Shown piece by piece: positions 47,640 through 56,314 of a stretch of DNA of 64,000 bases (positions within the stretch are counted from its first letter, which is position 1; every line of letters begins with the position of its first letter). The position numbers were made by a program, and so were the translations under genes. A model generated the notes under the pieces. It had not been told where the DNA came from and did no database searches. It was given only the letters and a program-made list of their open reading frames with translations. Source of the DNA: JACMLX01 sp040384325 (GTDB taxonomy: Bacteria > Gemmatimonadota > Gemmatimonadetes > Gemmatimonadales > Gemmatimonadaceae); the NCBI GenBank assembly GCA_040384325.1, contig JAZKJL010000001.1:744001-808000 (forward strand). Reading direction: 5' to 3'.

Positions 47640-49010
47640 ATGCCCACCGTGCCGAAGCCCGTGCTCGCCGTCCGCCTCAGCCGACCGATCCGCCAGTTCA
47701 CGGAGTGGCAGGCCGGCGGCGGCGTGATGTTGCTGCTCGCTGCCGCGATCGCGATGGGCATCGCCAACAGCCAGTGGCACGCGCCGGTTGAAGCGTTCTG
47801 GGAAACGCCGCTCACGATCGGATTCGGGGCGTCGCGCTTCGAACTCTCGCTGCGCGCGTGGATCAGCGATGGCCTGATGGCGATCTTCTTCCTCCTCGTC
47901 GGCCTCGAGATCAAGAGCGAGATGCTGGTCGGGGAACTCTCCACGGTGCGTAGCGCGTCACTGCCTTTGGCGGCGGCGCTGGGTGGCATGCTGGTGCCGG
48001 CGCTGATCTACACGGCACTCAACCGCGGCACCGCCGGCGCGCCGGGGTGGGGCATCCCGACGGCCACCGACATCGCCTTCGCTCTCGGTGTCCTGGCGCT
48101 GCTCGGGTCGCGTGTGCCGGCCGCGCTGACGGTGTTCCTGGCGGCCCTCGCCATCGCCGACGATCTCGGTGCGGTGCTGATCATCAGCCTGTTCTACGGC
48201 CACGCGCCGGATCCCACCTACCTGCTGCTCGCTGCGGCCGTGCTGGCGCTGTTGGTCGCCGCGAACGTCGCCGGCGTGGCATGGGTCAGTGTCTACGCGC
48301 TCCTCGGCCTGCTGCTCTGGTATTGCGTGCTGCGCTCCGGCGTGCACTCCACCGTGGCCGGGGTGTTGCTGGCGCTCACCGTGCCGGCCCGCTCACGCAT
48401 CGAGCCGGCGCGCTTCGAAGCCGAAGCCCGCGAACGACTCGACGACTTCGCGGTGGCCACCGGCGCCGATGACCGGCCGGTGCTCTCCAACGGTGGCCAG
48501 CAGCGGGCGCTGGCCGCGATCGAGGAAGCCACCGAGGATGCGCAGCCACCGCTGGCGCACCTGCGCCACATCCTGCACGTGCCGGTCAGCTTCTGGATCA
48601 TGCCACTGTTCGCACTCGCGAACGCCGGCGTGCCACTGGGCGGCGCTGACGCGGGAGTGTCACTGGTCGGACCGGTCAGCATCGGCGTCACGCTCGGCCT
48701 CGTCCTCGGCAAGCCGCTCGGCATCCTGCTCGCCACCTGGATCGCGACACGGCTCGGCGCCACGCTGCCGTCCGGTGCGTCGTGGGCCACGATCGCGGGG
48801 GTGGCGGTGTTGGCGGGCATCGGTTTCACGATGTCGCTGTTCGTGGCGGGCCTCGCCTTCCCGGGCAGCGCGCTGCTGGCGCAAGCGAAGCTAGGCATCG
48901 TGCTGGCATCCGTGGTGGCGGGCCTCATCGGTGCGACGGCGGTGTATGTCAGTACCGCACCGCGTCGCGCCATCGGCGACACGGTCACCGAAGCGCTCGA
49001 GCCGGGCTGA
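47640..49010 (+). CDS. nhaA: Na+/H+ antiporter NhaA
   Basis: A 456-residue membrane antiporter exporting sodium for protons. Helices run from GGVMLLLAAAIAMGIANS to LGIVLASVVAGLIGATAVYV. The ion-binding double Asp is in ALAIADDLGAVLIISLF. Other family motifs are ISDGLMAIFFLLVGLEIKSE, GWGIPTATDIAFALG and GIGFTMSLFVAGLAF. A hydrophilic loop at about residues 250-305 is long for the family. It ends convergently with the GGDEF-EAL gene. Confidence 0.95.
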   Translation: MPTVPKPVLAVRLSRPIRQFTEWQAGGGVMLLLAAAIAMGIANSQWHAPVEAFWETPLTIGFGASRFELSLRAWISDGLMAIFFLLVGLEIKSEMLVGELSTVRSASLPLAAALGGMLVPALIYTALNRGTAGAPGWGIPTATDIAFALGVLALLGSRVPAALTVFLAALAIADDLGAVLIISLFYGHAPDPTYLLLAAAVLALLVAANVAGVAWVSVYALLGLLLWYCVLRSGVHSTVAGVLLALTVPARSRIEPARFEAEARERLDDFAVATGADDRPVLSNGGQQRALAAIEEATEDAQPPLAHLRHILHVPVSFWIMPLFALANAGVPLGGADAGVSLVGPVSIGVTLGLVLGKPLGILLATWIATRLGATLPSGASWATIAGVAVLAGIGFTMSLFVAGLAFPGSALLAQAKLGIVLASVVAGLIGATAVYVSTAPRRAIGDTVTEALEPG

Positions 49011-49017
49011 CGCGAAA

Positions 49018-49119
49018 TTGCAGGACGAGGCGGACCGCGTCGGCGTGCAGCATCTGCTCTACACGCCCGATCTCGCCAAGCGATTGCTGCAGCTGGTCCG
49101 CAGCATCCCGCGCAGTTAG
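49018..49119 (+). pseudogene. Possible remnant of a receiver domain
   Basis: Just after nhaA, a short frame from TTG 49018 reads LQDEADRVGVQHLLYTPDLA and then KRLLQLVRSIPRS before its stop. This resembles the last beta-strand and helix of a receiver domain (xGVxxxLxKP...LLxxV). No N-terminal part exists upstream. It overlaps the convergent gene end by four bases. It could equally be chance. Confidence 0.25.
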
Positions 49120-51248
49120 CGAATCGCGAGCGGATTCGGCGTCGACAATCGGTGCGCGAATTCCGCTGCCGTCACCGGATGCCCGAACAGGAAGCCCTGC
49201 ATGCGGTCGCAGCCGACCGCCAGCAGCAGGTCGCGCTGGGCTTCGCTTTCCACACCCTCGGCCACCGTCTCCATGCCGAGGCTGTGCGCCAGCGCCACCA
49301 GGCCCTGCACCAGCGCGGCGACGCGGGCGTCACCTGCCATGTCGCGGACGAAGGCGCCATCCACCTTCAGCACGTCCACGGTGAAGTCACGCAGGTGGCT
49401 CAGGCTCGAGTAGCCGCTGCCGAAGTCGTCCAGCGTCACGCGATGCCCATGCTGCCGGAGTTGCTTCAGCACCGCGCCGGCGCGCTTCGGGTCGTCCAGC
49501 AGCACCGCCTCGGTGATCTCGAACTCGATCAGCCGCGGATCGATGTCGTGTTTGGCAGGGATGCGCAGGATTGCGCCGACGGCATCAGGATCACGGAGCA
49601 CCTGTGATGACACGTTGACGGCGATCGGCACCAGCGGCCGTCCCTCCGCGCGCCACGCCGCCATCTGCATGCAGACGGTGTCCACGATCATCGTCGTCAG
49701 CACCGGTGCAAGGCCGATGCGCTCGGCGAGCGGCACGAACAGTCCCGGCGCCACGTCGCCGTGCACCGCGTGCTGCCAGCGCAACAACGCCTCGCCACCC
49801 ACCACCCGACCATCGCGCGCGTCCACCTTCGGCTGCACCGCCAGCGTCAGCGCCCGCTCGGCGACCGCCTCGCGCAGGCTGGCCTCGAGCATCAGGCGCT
49901 GGAGCGCGACCGCATTCATCTTCTGGTCGTAGAACTCGAAGCCGTTGCGCCCCGATTCCTTGGCGTGATAGAGCGCGATGTCGGCGTGCTTGAGCACCGT
50001 CTCGAAGTCATCGCCGTCGTCGGGAAAGACGCTGATGCCGACGCTCGCCGACACGTGCAGCGGACCGCTGCTCAGCATCACCGGCTCGCGCAGCGCCGCC
50101 AGCAGGCGACTGGCCACCACCGCCGCCTGCTCCACATCGGTGAGGTCGCCGACCGACAGCAGGAACTCGTCGCCACCCATCCGCGCCACGCTGGACGACG
50201 TGCGTGCGTCCGGCTCGCGTGACATGCCGTCGTACGGCCGTACCGCTTCGCGCAGGCGCGAGCCCACCGCCCGCAGCACTTCGTCGCCCGCATCGTGACC
50301 GAGGGAGTCGTTGATGCGCTTGAAGTTGTCGAGGTCCACCACCATCAGTGCCATCTTGTCGCCACGCCGCACCGCGCGCGCCAGCGATCCGCGCACCAGG
50401 TCGAGGAAGAGCAGGCGGTTGGGCAGGCCGGTCAGCGAGTCGTAGTAGGCGAGGGTACGAATCTGCTCGCGCGACTCGACCAGGTCGGTGAGGTCCTGCG
50501 CCGTGCCGACCAGCCGCGCATGGCGGCCATTGCCGGGCGCCGCCTCCGCCTCGCCGATGAGCCGGATCACGCGTGCATGCTCACCCGGTGCGACGATGCG
50601 GAACTCGTGGTCGAAGCGCCCCGACGCCGGGTCCATCGCGGCGGCGACGACGCGGTCGAACTGCTCACGCGCCTCCTCGGCCACCGCCAGCCGCACCACC
50701 GACAACGGCAGCACACGCGACGTCGGATCGAGGCGGAAAAGCCGGAAGGTCTCCGGTGACGCGACGAAGGCGCCGCTCGCCACATCCAGCTCCCAGTTGC
50801 CGATCCGGGCGATGCGCTGTGCCTCGGCCAGGCGCGTCTCGCTGCGGCGCAGCGCGGTGACCGTCTGCGAGGCGCGCAGCATGAAGCGCACGCGGTGCAC
50901 GATCAGCGCCGGCGAGACCATCTTGGTCACGAAGTCGGTCGCACCGGCCTCGAATGCCCGCCGGATCGCCTCGGCGTCGTCGCGGCCCGTCAACATCAGC
51001 AGCGGGGTCTCCTCGAACCCGGGCAAGGCGCGCAACTGGCGACAGACGTCGAAGCCGCTCAGGCCTGGCAAGCCGATGTCCAGCAGCACCAGGTCGGGCT
51101 GCAGGCGCTCCGCCGATGCCAGCGCTTCCACACCATCGCCCGCCTCCGCCACCAGCCAGCCCGATGCACGCAGCAGGTCCCCCAGCGTGCGCCGGAGGAT
51201 CGCCTCGTCGTCGACGACCAGGATCAGCGGCTTGGCGGCCGTGTTCAC
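49116..51248 (-). CDS. Response regulator with PAS, GGDEF and EAL domains
   Basis: A 710-residue cyclic-di-GMP signalling protein. The receiver at about residues 5-125 has the acidic pair ILVVDDEA and phospho-acceptor Asp in LVLLDIGLPGLSG. A PAS region spans about 145-260. The GGDEF domain (DSLTGLPNRLLFLDL, VARMGGDEFLL) keeps the GGDEF motif. The EAL domain keeps GGEALLRWQ, VNVSSQVL, FEITEAVL, LDDFGSGYSSLSHL, LKVD and ETVAEGVES, so hydrolysis of c-di-GMP is likely. The GTG at 51248 starts the receiver (VNTAAKPLILVVDDE); the longer frame upstream is not conserved. Confidence 0.93.
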   Translation of the reverse strand: MNTAAKPLILVVDDEAILRRTLGDLLRASGWLVAEAGDGVEALASAERLQPDLVLLDIGLPGLSGFDVCRQLRALPGFEETPLLMLTGRDDAEAIRRAFEAGATDFVTKMVSPALIVHRVRFMLRASQTVTALRRSETRLAEAQRIARIGNWELDVASGAFVASPETFRLFRLDPTSRVLPLSVVRLAVAEEAREQFDRVVAAAMDPASGRFDHEFRIVAPGEHARVIRLIGEAEAAPGNGRHARLVGTAQDLTDLVESREQIRTLAYYDSLTGLPNRLLFLDLVRGSLARAVRRGDKMALMVVDLDNFKRINDSLGHDAGDEVLRAVGSRLREAVRPYDGMSREPDARTSSSVARMGGDEFLLSVGDLTDVEQAAVVASRLLAALREPVMLSSGPLHVSASVGISVFPDDGDDFETVLKHADIALYHAKESGRNGFEFYDQKMNAVALQRLMLEASLREAVAERALTLAVQPKVDARDGRVVGGEALLRWQHAVHGDVAPGLFVPLAERIGLAPVLTTMIVDTVCMQMAAWRAEGRPLVPIAVNVSSQVLRDPDAVGAILRIPAKHDIDPRLIEFEITEAVLLDDPKRAGAVLKQLRQHGHRVTLDDFGSGYSSLSHLRDFTVDVLKVDGAFVRDMAGDARVAALVQGLVALAHSLGMETVAEGVESEAQRDLLLAVGCDRMQGFLFGHPVTAAEFAHRLSTPNPLAIR

Positions 51249-51410
51249 GGACAGCCGAAGGCGAAGAAGAGAATCGGGAGCTGGGACCGCAGCGGTGCGG
51301 GGGCGGGGTGGGGCTGGTGCATGTCGGGTGGACGATCGACATGGTGCATGCGTTTCCACGGCGTCCGGCAGACGAGCGCCCACCTCGCCGGGCCACCACC
51401 CGGCGCGAGT

Positions 51411-52739
51411 TCAGATGCTTGGCTTCCGGCGCAGCGTCTCCGGCTTCTCGCGTGAGAGCCGATAGAGCATCAGCGCGGCGCGCTCGGTCTGCATCGTCAG
51501 CGCCGGGAGCAGTACCGACTCGTCCGGCGAGTGCGAGCCCGAACCCAGCGCGCCCAGTCCCTCGATGCCATCCATCAGCGGCGCGACGAAGCTCAGGTCA
51601 CCGGCACCGCGTCGCGCGGGATCGCTGGCGGTGAGGGCGCCGTAGCCGAGCGCTGCACTGACGCCGCTGTAAATGCGGAGCAGGCGTTCACCGCCCGGCG
51701 TCACCGCCATCGGCGGATAGCCCTCGCTGAACGAGATCTCCGCCGTGGTGCCGCGCAGGTGCCGCGCCACGATCTCCTTCATCTTGGTCTGTGCGCGGAC
51801 GATCTGCTCCGGATTCATCGCCCGCAGGTCGCCCTGCACCCAGGTCACCGGCGCAATGATGTTCGTCTTGCTGGCGGTGGTGCCGCGCTGCGTGAGCGTG
51901 TCGTACGCCACGTCGGAGCCACCGGCAATGGTGCCGGGATTGAAGGTCAGGTTCTCCTCGCTCGCCAGCTCACGGCGGAACTCGTCGAGGATGCGCGCCG
52001 CCTCGAAGATCGCGCCATAGCCGCTGCGGCCCACACCCGACGAGTGCCCCTGCTGGCCGCCGACCTTGAGCACCCAGCCGCTCGCCGAGCGACGACCGAT
52101 GGTGGCAGTGTTGCGCGAGCCACCCTCGAATGCGAGCGCCACGTCGTTGACCTTCGCCGCATCGATCAGCGCCGCGCGCGCGTCGCCCAGCGGATCGCCG
52201 GGATACTCCTCGTCACCGGTCATCACCACCGTCACGTTCAGGTCCTTGAGCGTGCCAGCCGTCCGCATCGCCTTCAAGGCATAGACGATGATCGCATCGC
52301 CACCCTTCATGTCGCCGGAGCCGGCGCCCTTGCCGATGCTGTCCTGCCGCACGAAGCGCTGGTTCGGTCCTTCGAAGACCGTGTCGAGGTGCCCGATCAG
52401 CAGCAATCGCGGCGTGCCGGGCTTGCCGACGTGTGTGGACACGAGGTGCCCCGCGCGCTTCATCGCTGGTGCCACGTCCACCCATCGCGACGTGAAGCCG
52501 AGTGAATCGAGCGTCGCGCCGATCACGCGTCCGACCTCGCGCACACCGGTCACGTTCAGCGTGCCACTGGGGATGTTGACCAGCCGTTCCAGGTACGCGA
52601 CCTGATCCTCCCGCTGCGTGGCGACCGCAGCGCGGATCGCCTGTTCGGCGCGGTCGAGCGTCGCCTGCGCCGGGAGGGTGACCGGCAGCGCGAGGGCGAG
52701 GAGCAGGCAACGGCGAGTCGTCATCAGGTGCGGAATCAT
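51411..52739 (-). CDS. Secreted M20-family metallopeptidase
   Basis: A 442-residue exported di-zinc peptidase related to glutamate carboxypeptidase. The signal peptide is TTRRCLLLALALPVTLPAQ. Zinc ligands are visible in LLLIGHLDTVFEG (His), GAGSGDMKGG (Asp), VVMTGDEEYPGD (catalytic Glu and ligand) and ALGSGSHSPDESVL (His). The ATG at 52739 overlaps the TPR-gene stop (ATGA); the ATG at 52724 is also possible. The 162 bases between this gene's end and the GGDEF-EAL start hold nothing I can call. Confidence 0.92.
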   Translation of the reverse strand: MIPHLMTTRRCLLLALALPVTLPAQATLDRAEQAIRAAVATQREDQVAYLERLVNIPSGTLNVTGVREVGRVIGATLDSLGFTSRWVDVAPAMKRAGHLVSTHVGKPGTPRLLLIGHLDTVFEGPNQRFVRQDSIGKGAGSGDMKGGDAIIVYALKAMRTAGTLKDLNVTVVMTGDEEYPGDPLGDARAALIDAAKVNDVALAFEGGSRNTATIGRRSASGWVLKVGGQQGHSSGVGRSGYGAIFEAARILDEFRRELASEENLTFNPGTIAGGSDVAYDTLTQRGTTASKTNIIAPVTWVQGDLRAMNPEQIVRAQTKMKEIVARHLRGTTAEISFSEGYPPMAVTPGGERLLRIYSGVSAALGYGALTASDPARRGAGDLSFVAPLMDGIEGLGALGSGSHSPDESVLLPALTMQTERAALMLYRLSREKPETLRRKPSI

Positions 52740-54343
52740 CGTGATGTGCGGCGGGGTGAGGTGGCGGTGAGACGTGCACGGGCAGCGGAATACTGGGCGA
52801 TCGCCTTGCGGTCGCCGATGGCCGTCGCCGCTCGCAAGGCGCCATCGGTGGCGCGATAGCGACCGGGTTCCTTGGTCAGCGTGCGGCGGTACTCCACCAG
52901 TGCGTCCGCCGGACGACGGACCTCCATCAGCATGTCGCCCAGCAGTTCGCGCGCTGGAACCAGCGGGCCAGGCGTGACGGCACTCTTCTCGGTGGCATCT
53001 TCGCGATCGGCTGCGGCGCGCAGCGCACGCAGTGCCGAATCCGGCTGGCCCAGCGTCAGCGTCAGCCACGCCTGCGCTGCCTGATGCTGGATCGCGACCT
53101 GTTCGGCCCAGTAGCCCTCACGTGCGACCTGCAATCGGCGTTGCATCTCGGCCAGCGACTCGATGGACGCTCTCGCATCGTCCAGTCGCTTGAGGTGCGT
53201 TTGGCCAAGTGCGCGGGTGAAGTGCGTCATGGCGTCGGTGTGCGGAAAGCTGCTGGGCCGCACGACGAGTGCGGCGGCATCGGTCCAATTCCGACGTTCC
53301 AGCGCATATCGCGCAGGAATCGCGGCCAGCGCGAACACGCCGGCCGACCCCGGCGCGGCACCGGTGATGGCGGCAGGATCGAAGCGGCTGGCGATCGCGG
53401 GCAGGCCCGCCAGGATCGCACGGACCGCCGGCAGCTGCTGCATCTGCAGGTGGGCGTAGGTCAGGTAGTCGCTCGCGTGCAGCTCCTCCGCCAGCGAGCC
53501 AGTCGCGTGTGCCGCCTCCGCGGAACGCCGGTTCATGCGCACCGACTCGTTCCACATGCCGAGTCGCGTGAAGGTGTGCGACGGCATGTGCAGCGCGTGC
53601 GCGGCCGCCGGCGCGATCACGCTGTAACGCTCCGCCGCTGCCGTGGCCTGCGCTGCCAGTGCCGGTACGTCGTAACTGTGGATGATGTAGTGCGCGAGGC
53701 CGGGATGGTTCGGCTGCGCCGACCACAATCGTTCCAGCGTGGCGCCGGCGCGACGCTGCAGTTCGTAGGTCTTGTCGGTGGCCGGTGCCGTCGCCACCAG
53801 CGCCAGGGCGTGGAAGATCTTCGCTTCGATGTCGGTCGGTTGCTGCGCCACCAGGTCCGCCATCGCACGTTCGTAGGCGATGATGCGCGACGGTTGATCG
53901 ATGCGGTCGTGATCCGTGTAGAGCGTGGACACGGCCGCGATGTACCCGCGTTCGCGTGGCGTGACGGAGGCGGCGACCTGCATGGCGGCATCGGCCGACG
54001 CCTGGCCACGCTGCAGTTGCGCGCGTCCGCGATTCACGCCCGAGAACGGATTGCTCCACTGCGACATCGCCAGTCCCCAGTGCGCCATCGCACACGAGGG
54101 ATCGGCGGCCAGGACGGCGTTGAATTCGCGGATCGACTCGCCGAACTCGAAGGAGTGCAGCAACGCCACCGCGCGGTCGAACTGCGCCGACACCGCTGCT
54201 GCGCAGGAGGTGGCGAAATGCACCGTGCCAAGCGCCCCGGTGCTTCGGGCTGGATGATCGTGCTGCTGTGCATGCAGCGGGGACCAGAGTGCGGTGCACA
54301 GCAACGGCAGCAGTGCCCGCGTCCGGGAAATGTGAAACCTCAT
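52736..54343 (-). CDS. Secreted tetratricopeptide-repeat protein
   Basis: A 535-residue exported protein. The signal peptide (ALLPLLCTALWSPLHAQ) is followed by degenerate TPR helices: FDRAVALLHSFEFGESIREF, AMAHWGLAMSQWSNPF, EAKIFHALALVA, PALAAQATAAAERY and, near the end, LGDMLMEVRRPADALVEYRR. GLAHYIIHSYDVP and HALHMPSHTFTRLGMW are distinctive conserved stretches of this widespread uncharacterised family. Its role is unknown. It is coupled to the M20 peptidase by an ATGA overlap and divergent from the di-heme cytochrome operon. Confidence 0.85.
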   Translation of the reverse strand: MRFHISRTRALLPLLCTALWSPLHAQQHDHPARSTGALGTVHFATSCAAAVSAQFDRAVALLHSFEFGESIREFNAVLAADPSCAMAHWGLAMSQWSNPFSGVNRGRAQLQRGQASADAAMQVAASVTPRERGYIAAVSTLYTDHDRIDQPSRIIAYERAMADLVAQQPTDIEAKIFHALALVATAPATDKTYELQRRAGATLERLWSAQPNHPGLAHYIIHSYDVPALAAQATAAAERYSVIAPAAAHALHMPSHTFTRLGMWNESVRMNRRSAEAAHATGSLAEELHASDYLTYAHLQMQQLPAVRAILAGLPAIASRFDPAAITGAAPGSAGVFALAAIPARYALERRNWTDAAALVVRPSSFPHTDAMTHFTRALGQTHLKRLDDARASIESLAEMQRRLQVAREGYWAEQVAIQHQAAQAWLTLTLGQPDSALRALRAAADREDATEKSAVTPGPLVPARELLGDMLMEVRRPADALVEYRRTLTKEPGRYRATDGALRAATAIGDRKAIAQYSAARARLTATSPRRTSR

Positions 54344-54394
54344 CGTTCGCTCCAGCGGTCACCGATACCGAAAGTCATCAGCCTGCACCTGTTG

Positions 54395-54483
54395 CGAAGC
54401 TACCGTCGGCGCCGGCGATCGGGGTTCGGTCCAGTTCGGCGGAAAGTCTTGTCGAAATCGAAGTTTCGTATTAACTAACTTTC
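54395..54483. promoter_or_regulatory. Divergent promoter region between the TPR gene and the di-heme cytochrome operon
   Basis: The area around 54440-54485 is the most AT-rich patch of this gap. TAACTTTC at 54476-54483 may be the -10 of the plus-strand cytochrome operon, with TTGTCG at 54449 too far for a standard -35. On the minus strand TAGCTTCG (54402 to 54395) may serve the TPR gene. CGAAA..TTTCG at 54454-54469 is a short palindrome that could be an operator. Confidence 0.42.
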
Positions 54484-54575
54484 TGATGAGGGGCGCCAAG
54501 CTCTGTGGGGCGGCGTCCGTGATCCTCCGAGCCTGCGGCACCCGCCTCGACCATTCACCGACCACTCCGTCCGCC

Positions 54576-55835
54576 ATGCACCGCTTGGCTGTGCGATCGA
54601 TCCTGTCCGTGATGCTGGCCGTGCTGGCGTCGGCCTGCAGTGACCGCTTCCTCCCCGGCGCGCCGGATGACGCGCTGCTGCTCGACGGGCCGGTGGCAGG
54701 ACTCGCCGGGGCGCAGGTCGCCCTGCACGCGCGCGGCGATGGCGAGTTCGGGCGGCGCTTCGCCACCATCGATGGCCTCGGTCCGCTGTTCGTGGCGACC
54801 AGCTGTGACGGCTGTCATGTGGGTGAAGGGAAGGGACATCCCGCGTTCGACCTCACCCGGTTCGGCCGGATGGTGAACGGCACCTTCGACCCGATGGAAG
54901 CCGAGGGTGGCCCGCAGCTCCAGAATCGCGCGGTGCTGGGCTATCTCGCTGAGCAGATGCCCGGCGGTCTCACCGCGGTGGCCCGGTTCACGGCGCCCAG
55001 TGTCACCGGGCTCGGATTTCTCGAGGCGGTGGACGACACCACCATCCTCGCGCTGGCCGACCCCACCGATGCCGATGGCGACGGCGTCTCGGGGCGCGCC
55101 GCGCTGCTCGACTCGACGGAGCTGATCGGCGCCGTCATCGCCGCATCGGCGGTCAGCGGTGGTCCCACACCGAGCCGAGTCGCGAACGGCAAGTATCTGG
55201 GGCGCTTCGGCAAGAAGTCGAGGCTGGTCAACCTCCTCCACCAGACGGTCTTCGCCTACTCGGAAGACATGGGCGTGACCACTGACCAGGTGCCGCGCGA
55301 TCTCTACAACCGGCAGCTCGGCGTGCAGGCGGAAGACGCTGCGCCCGATCCGGAAGTCAGCGCGAGCGTCGTCAATGCCGTGGTGTTCTACCTGCGCACG
55401 CTGCGTGCACCGCCGCGCCGCCAGGACACCGCTGCCGACGTGGTGGAGGGTGGGCGACTGTTCGTGCAGGTGGGATGCGCCAGCTGTCATCGGCCGTCGA
55501 TGAAGACCGGACGCTCCGACGTGCCACAACTCGACCGCGTGGAGTTCGCGCCGTTCACCGACCTGCTGCTGCACGACATGGGTCCCGAATTGAATGACGG
55601 CTACACCGAAGGCGACGCGGCACCGGCCGAATGGCGCACCGCGCCGCTGTGGGGCCTCGGCCTGGCTGCGCGGGCGCAGGGAGGTGGCACGCACTTCCTG
55701 CACGATGGTCGCGCACCATCGCTGCGCGACGCGATTCGTTTCCACGGTGGTGAAGGGTCACGCAGCCGCGCCGCATTCGATGCGCTCCCAGCGCCGCAGC
55801 AGGAATTGCTCCTCGCCTACCTCCGGTCACTCTGA
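54576..55835 (+). CDS. Di-heme cytochrome c lipoprotein (DUF1111/di-heme oxidoreductase family)
   Basis: A 419-residue exported lipoprotein. The lipobox is LASAC with Cys21. Two c-type heme motifs are present: CDGCH at 77-81 and CASCH near residue 305. The surrounding text (LFVATSCDGCHVGEGKGHPA, FLEAVDDTTI, ADPTDADGDGVSGR, WRTAPLWGLG, FLHDGRAPSLRDAI) fits the DUF1111 di-heme oxidoreductase family, relatives of MauG-type peroxidases. The redox partner is probably the Rieske protein encoded next (TGATG junction). The ATG at 54576 is chosen for the lipoprotein signal. Confidence 0.9.
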   Translation: MHRLAVRSILSVMLAVLASACSDRFLPGAPDDALLLDGPVAGLAGAQVALHARGDGEFGRRFATIDGLGPLFVATSCDGCHVGEGKGHPAFDLTRFGRMVNGTFDPMEAEGGPQLQNRAVLGYLAEQMPGGLTAVARFTAPSVTGLGFLEAVDDTTILALADPTDADGDGVSGRAALLDSTELIGAVIAASAVSGGPTPSRVANGKYLGRFGKKSRLVNLLHQTVFAYSEDMGVTTDQVPRDLYNRQLGVQAEDAAPDPEVSASVVNAVVFYLRTLRAPPRRQDTAADVVEGGRLFVQVGCASCHRPSMKTGRSDVPQLDRVEFAPFTDLLLHDMGPELNDGYTEGDAAPAEWRTAPLWGLGLAARAQGGGTHFLHDGRAPSLRDAIRFHGGEGSRSRAAFDALPAPQQELLLAYLRSL

Positions 55836-56314
55836 TGCCTGCCAACGACTCCGAGTTGACCGGTACTGCGGCATCCGCTGCACCTGACGCGAGCGCACCG
55901 CGCATCGCCCGTCGCGAGTTCCTCGCGATCTGCGGCGCACTGCCGCTCCTCGCCACCGGTTGCGCCGGCGCGCGGTACCTGACACCCACCCGTCAGGGCG
56001 ACCAGCTGGTGATCGCGCGCGTGGAACTGGCGCGCACCGGCGCCGTACTGATCGAGGATCCGTCATCCGACCTGCCGATCTACCTGCGTCGCGTGACCGA
56101 GAGCGAGTTCATCGCCGTGTCGACGAAGTGCGGACATCGCGGGTGCCAGGTGGAACCGGCTGCGGCGTCATTGGTGTGTCCCTGCCACGGCAGCGAGTAC
56201 ACGTTCGAGGGAGCGATCCTGCAGGGCCCCACCGAGCGGCCGCTGGCGCGATTCCGCGTCACCTCGGATGCCACCAACGTGTACGTGCACCTCGGCGCCG
56301 CGGAGCCGCGATGA
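55835..56314 (+). CDS. Rieske [2Fe-2S] lipoprotein, Tat-type signal
   Basis: A 159-residue protein. The N-terminus has IARREFLAICGALPLLATGC: a twin-arginine signal and a possible lipobox with Cys43. The cluster ligands are Cys99 and His101 (KCGHRGC) and Cys115 and His118 (CPCHGSEY). The disulfide pair Cys104 and Cys117 is also present, as in bc1-type Rieske proteins. No cytochrome b gene is near, so this is not a standard bc1 complex; it more likely passes electrons to or from the di-heme cytochrome. Overlaps both neighbours. Confidence 0.92.
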   Translation: MPANDSELTGTAASAAPDASAPRIARREFLAICGALPLLATGCAGARYLTPTRQGDQLVIARVELARTGAVLIEDPSSDLPIYLRRVTESEFIAVSTKCGHRGCQVEPAAASLVCPCHGSEYTFEGAILQGPTERPLARFRVTSDATNVYVHLGAAEPR

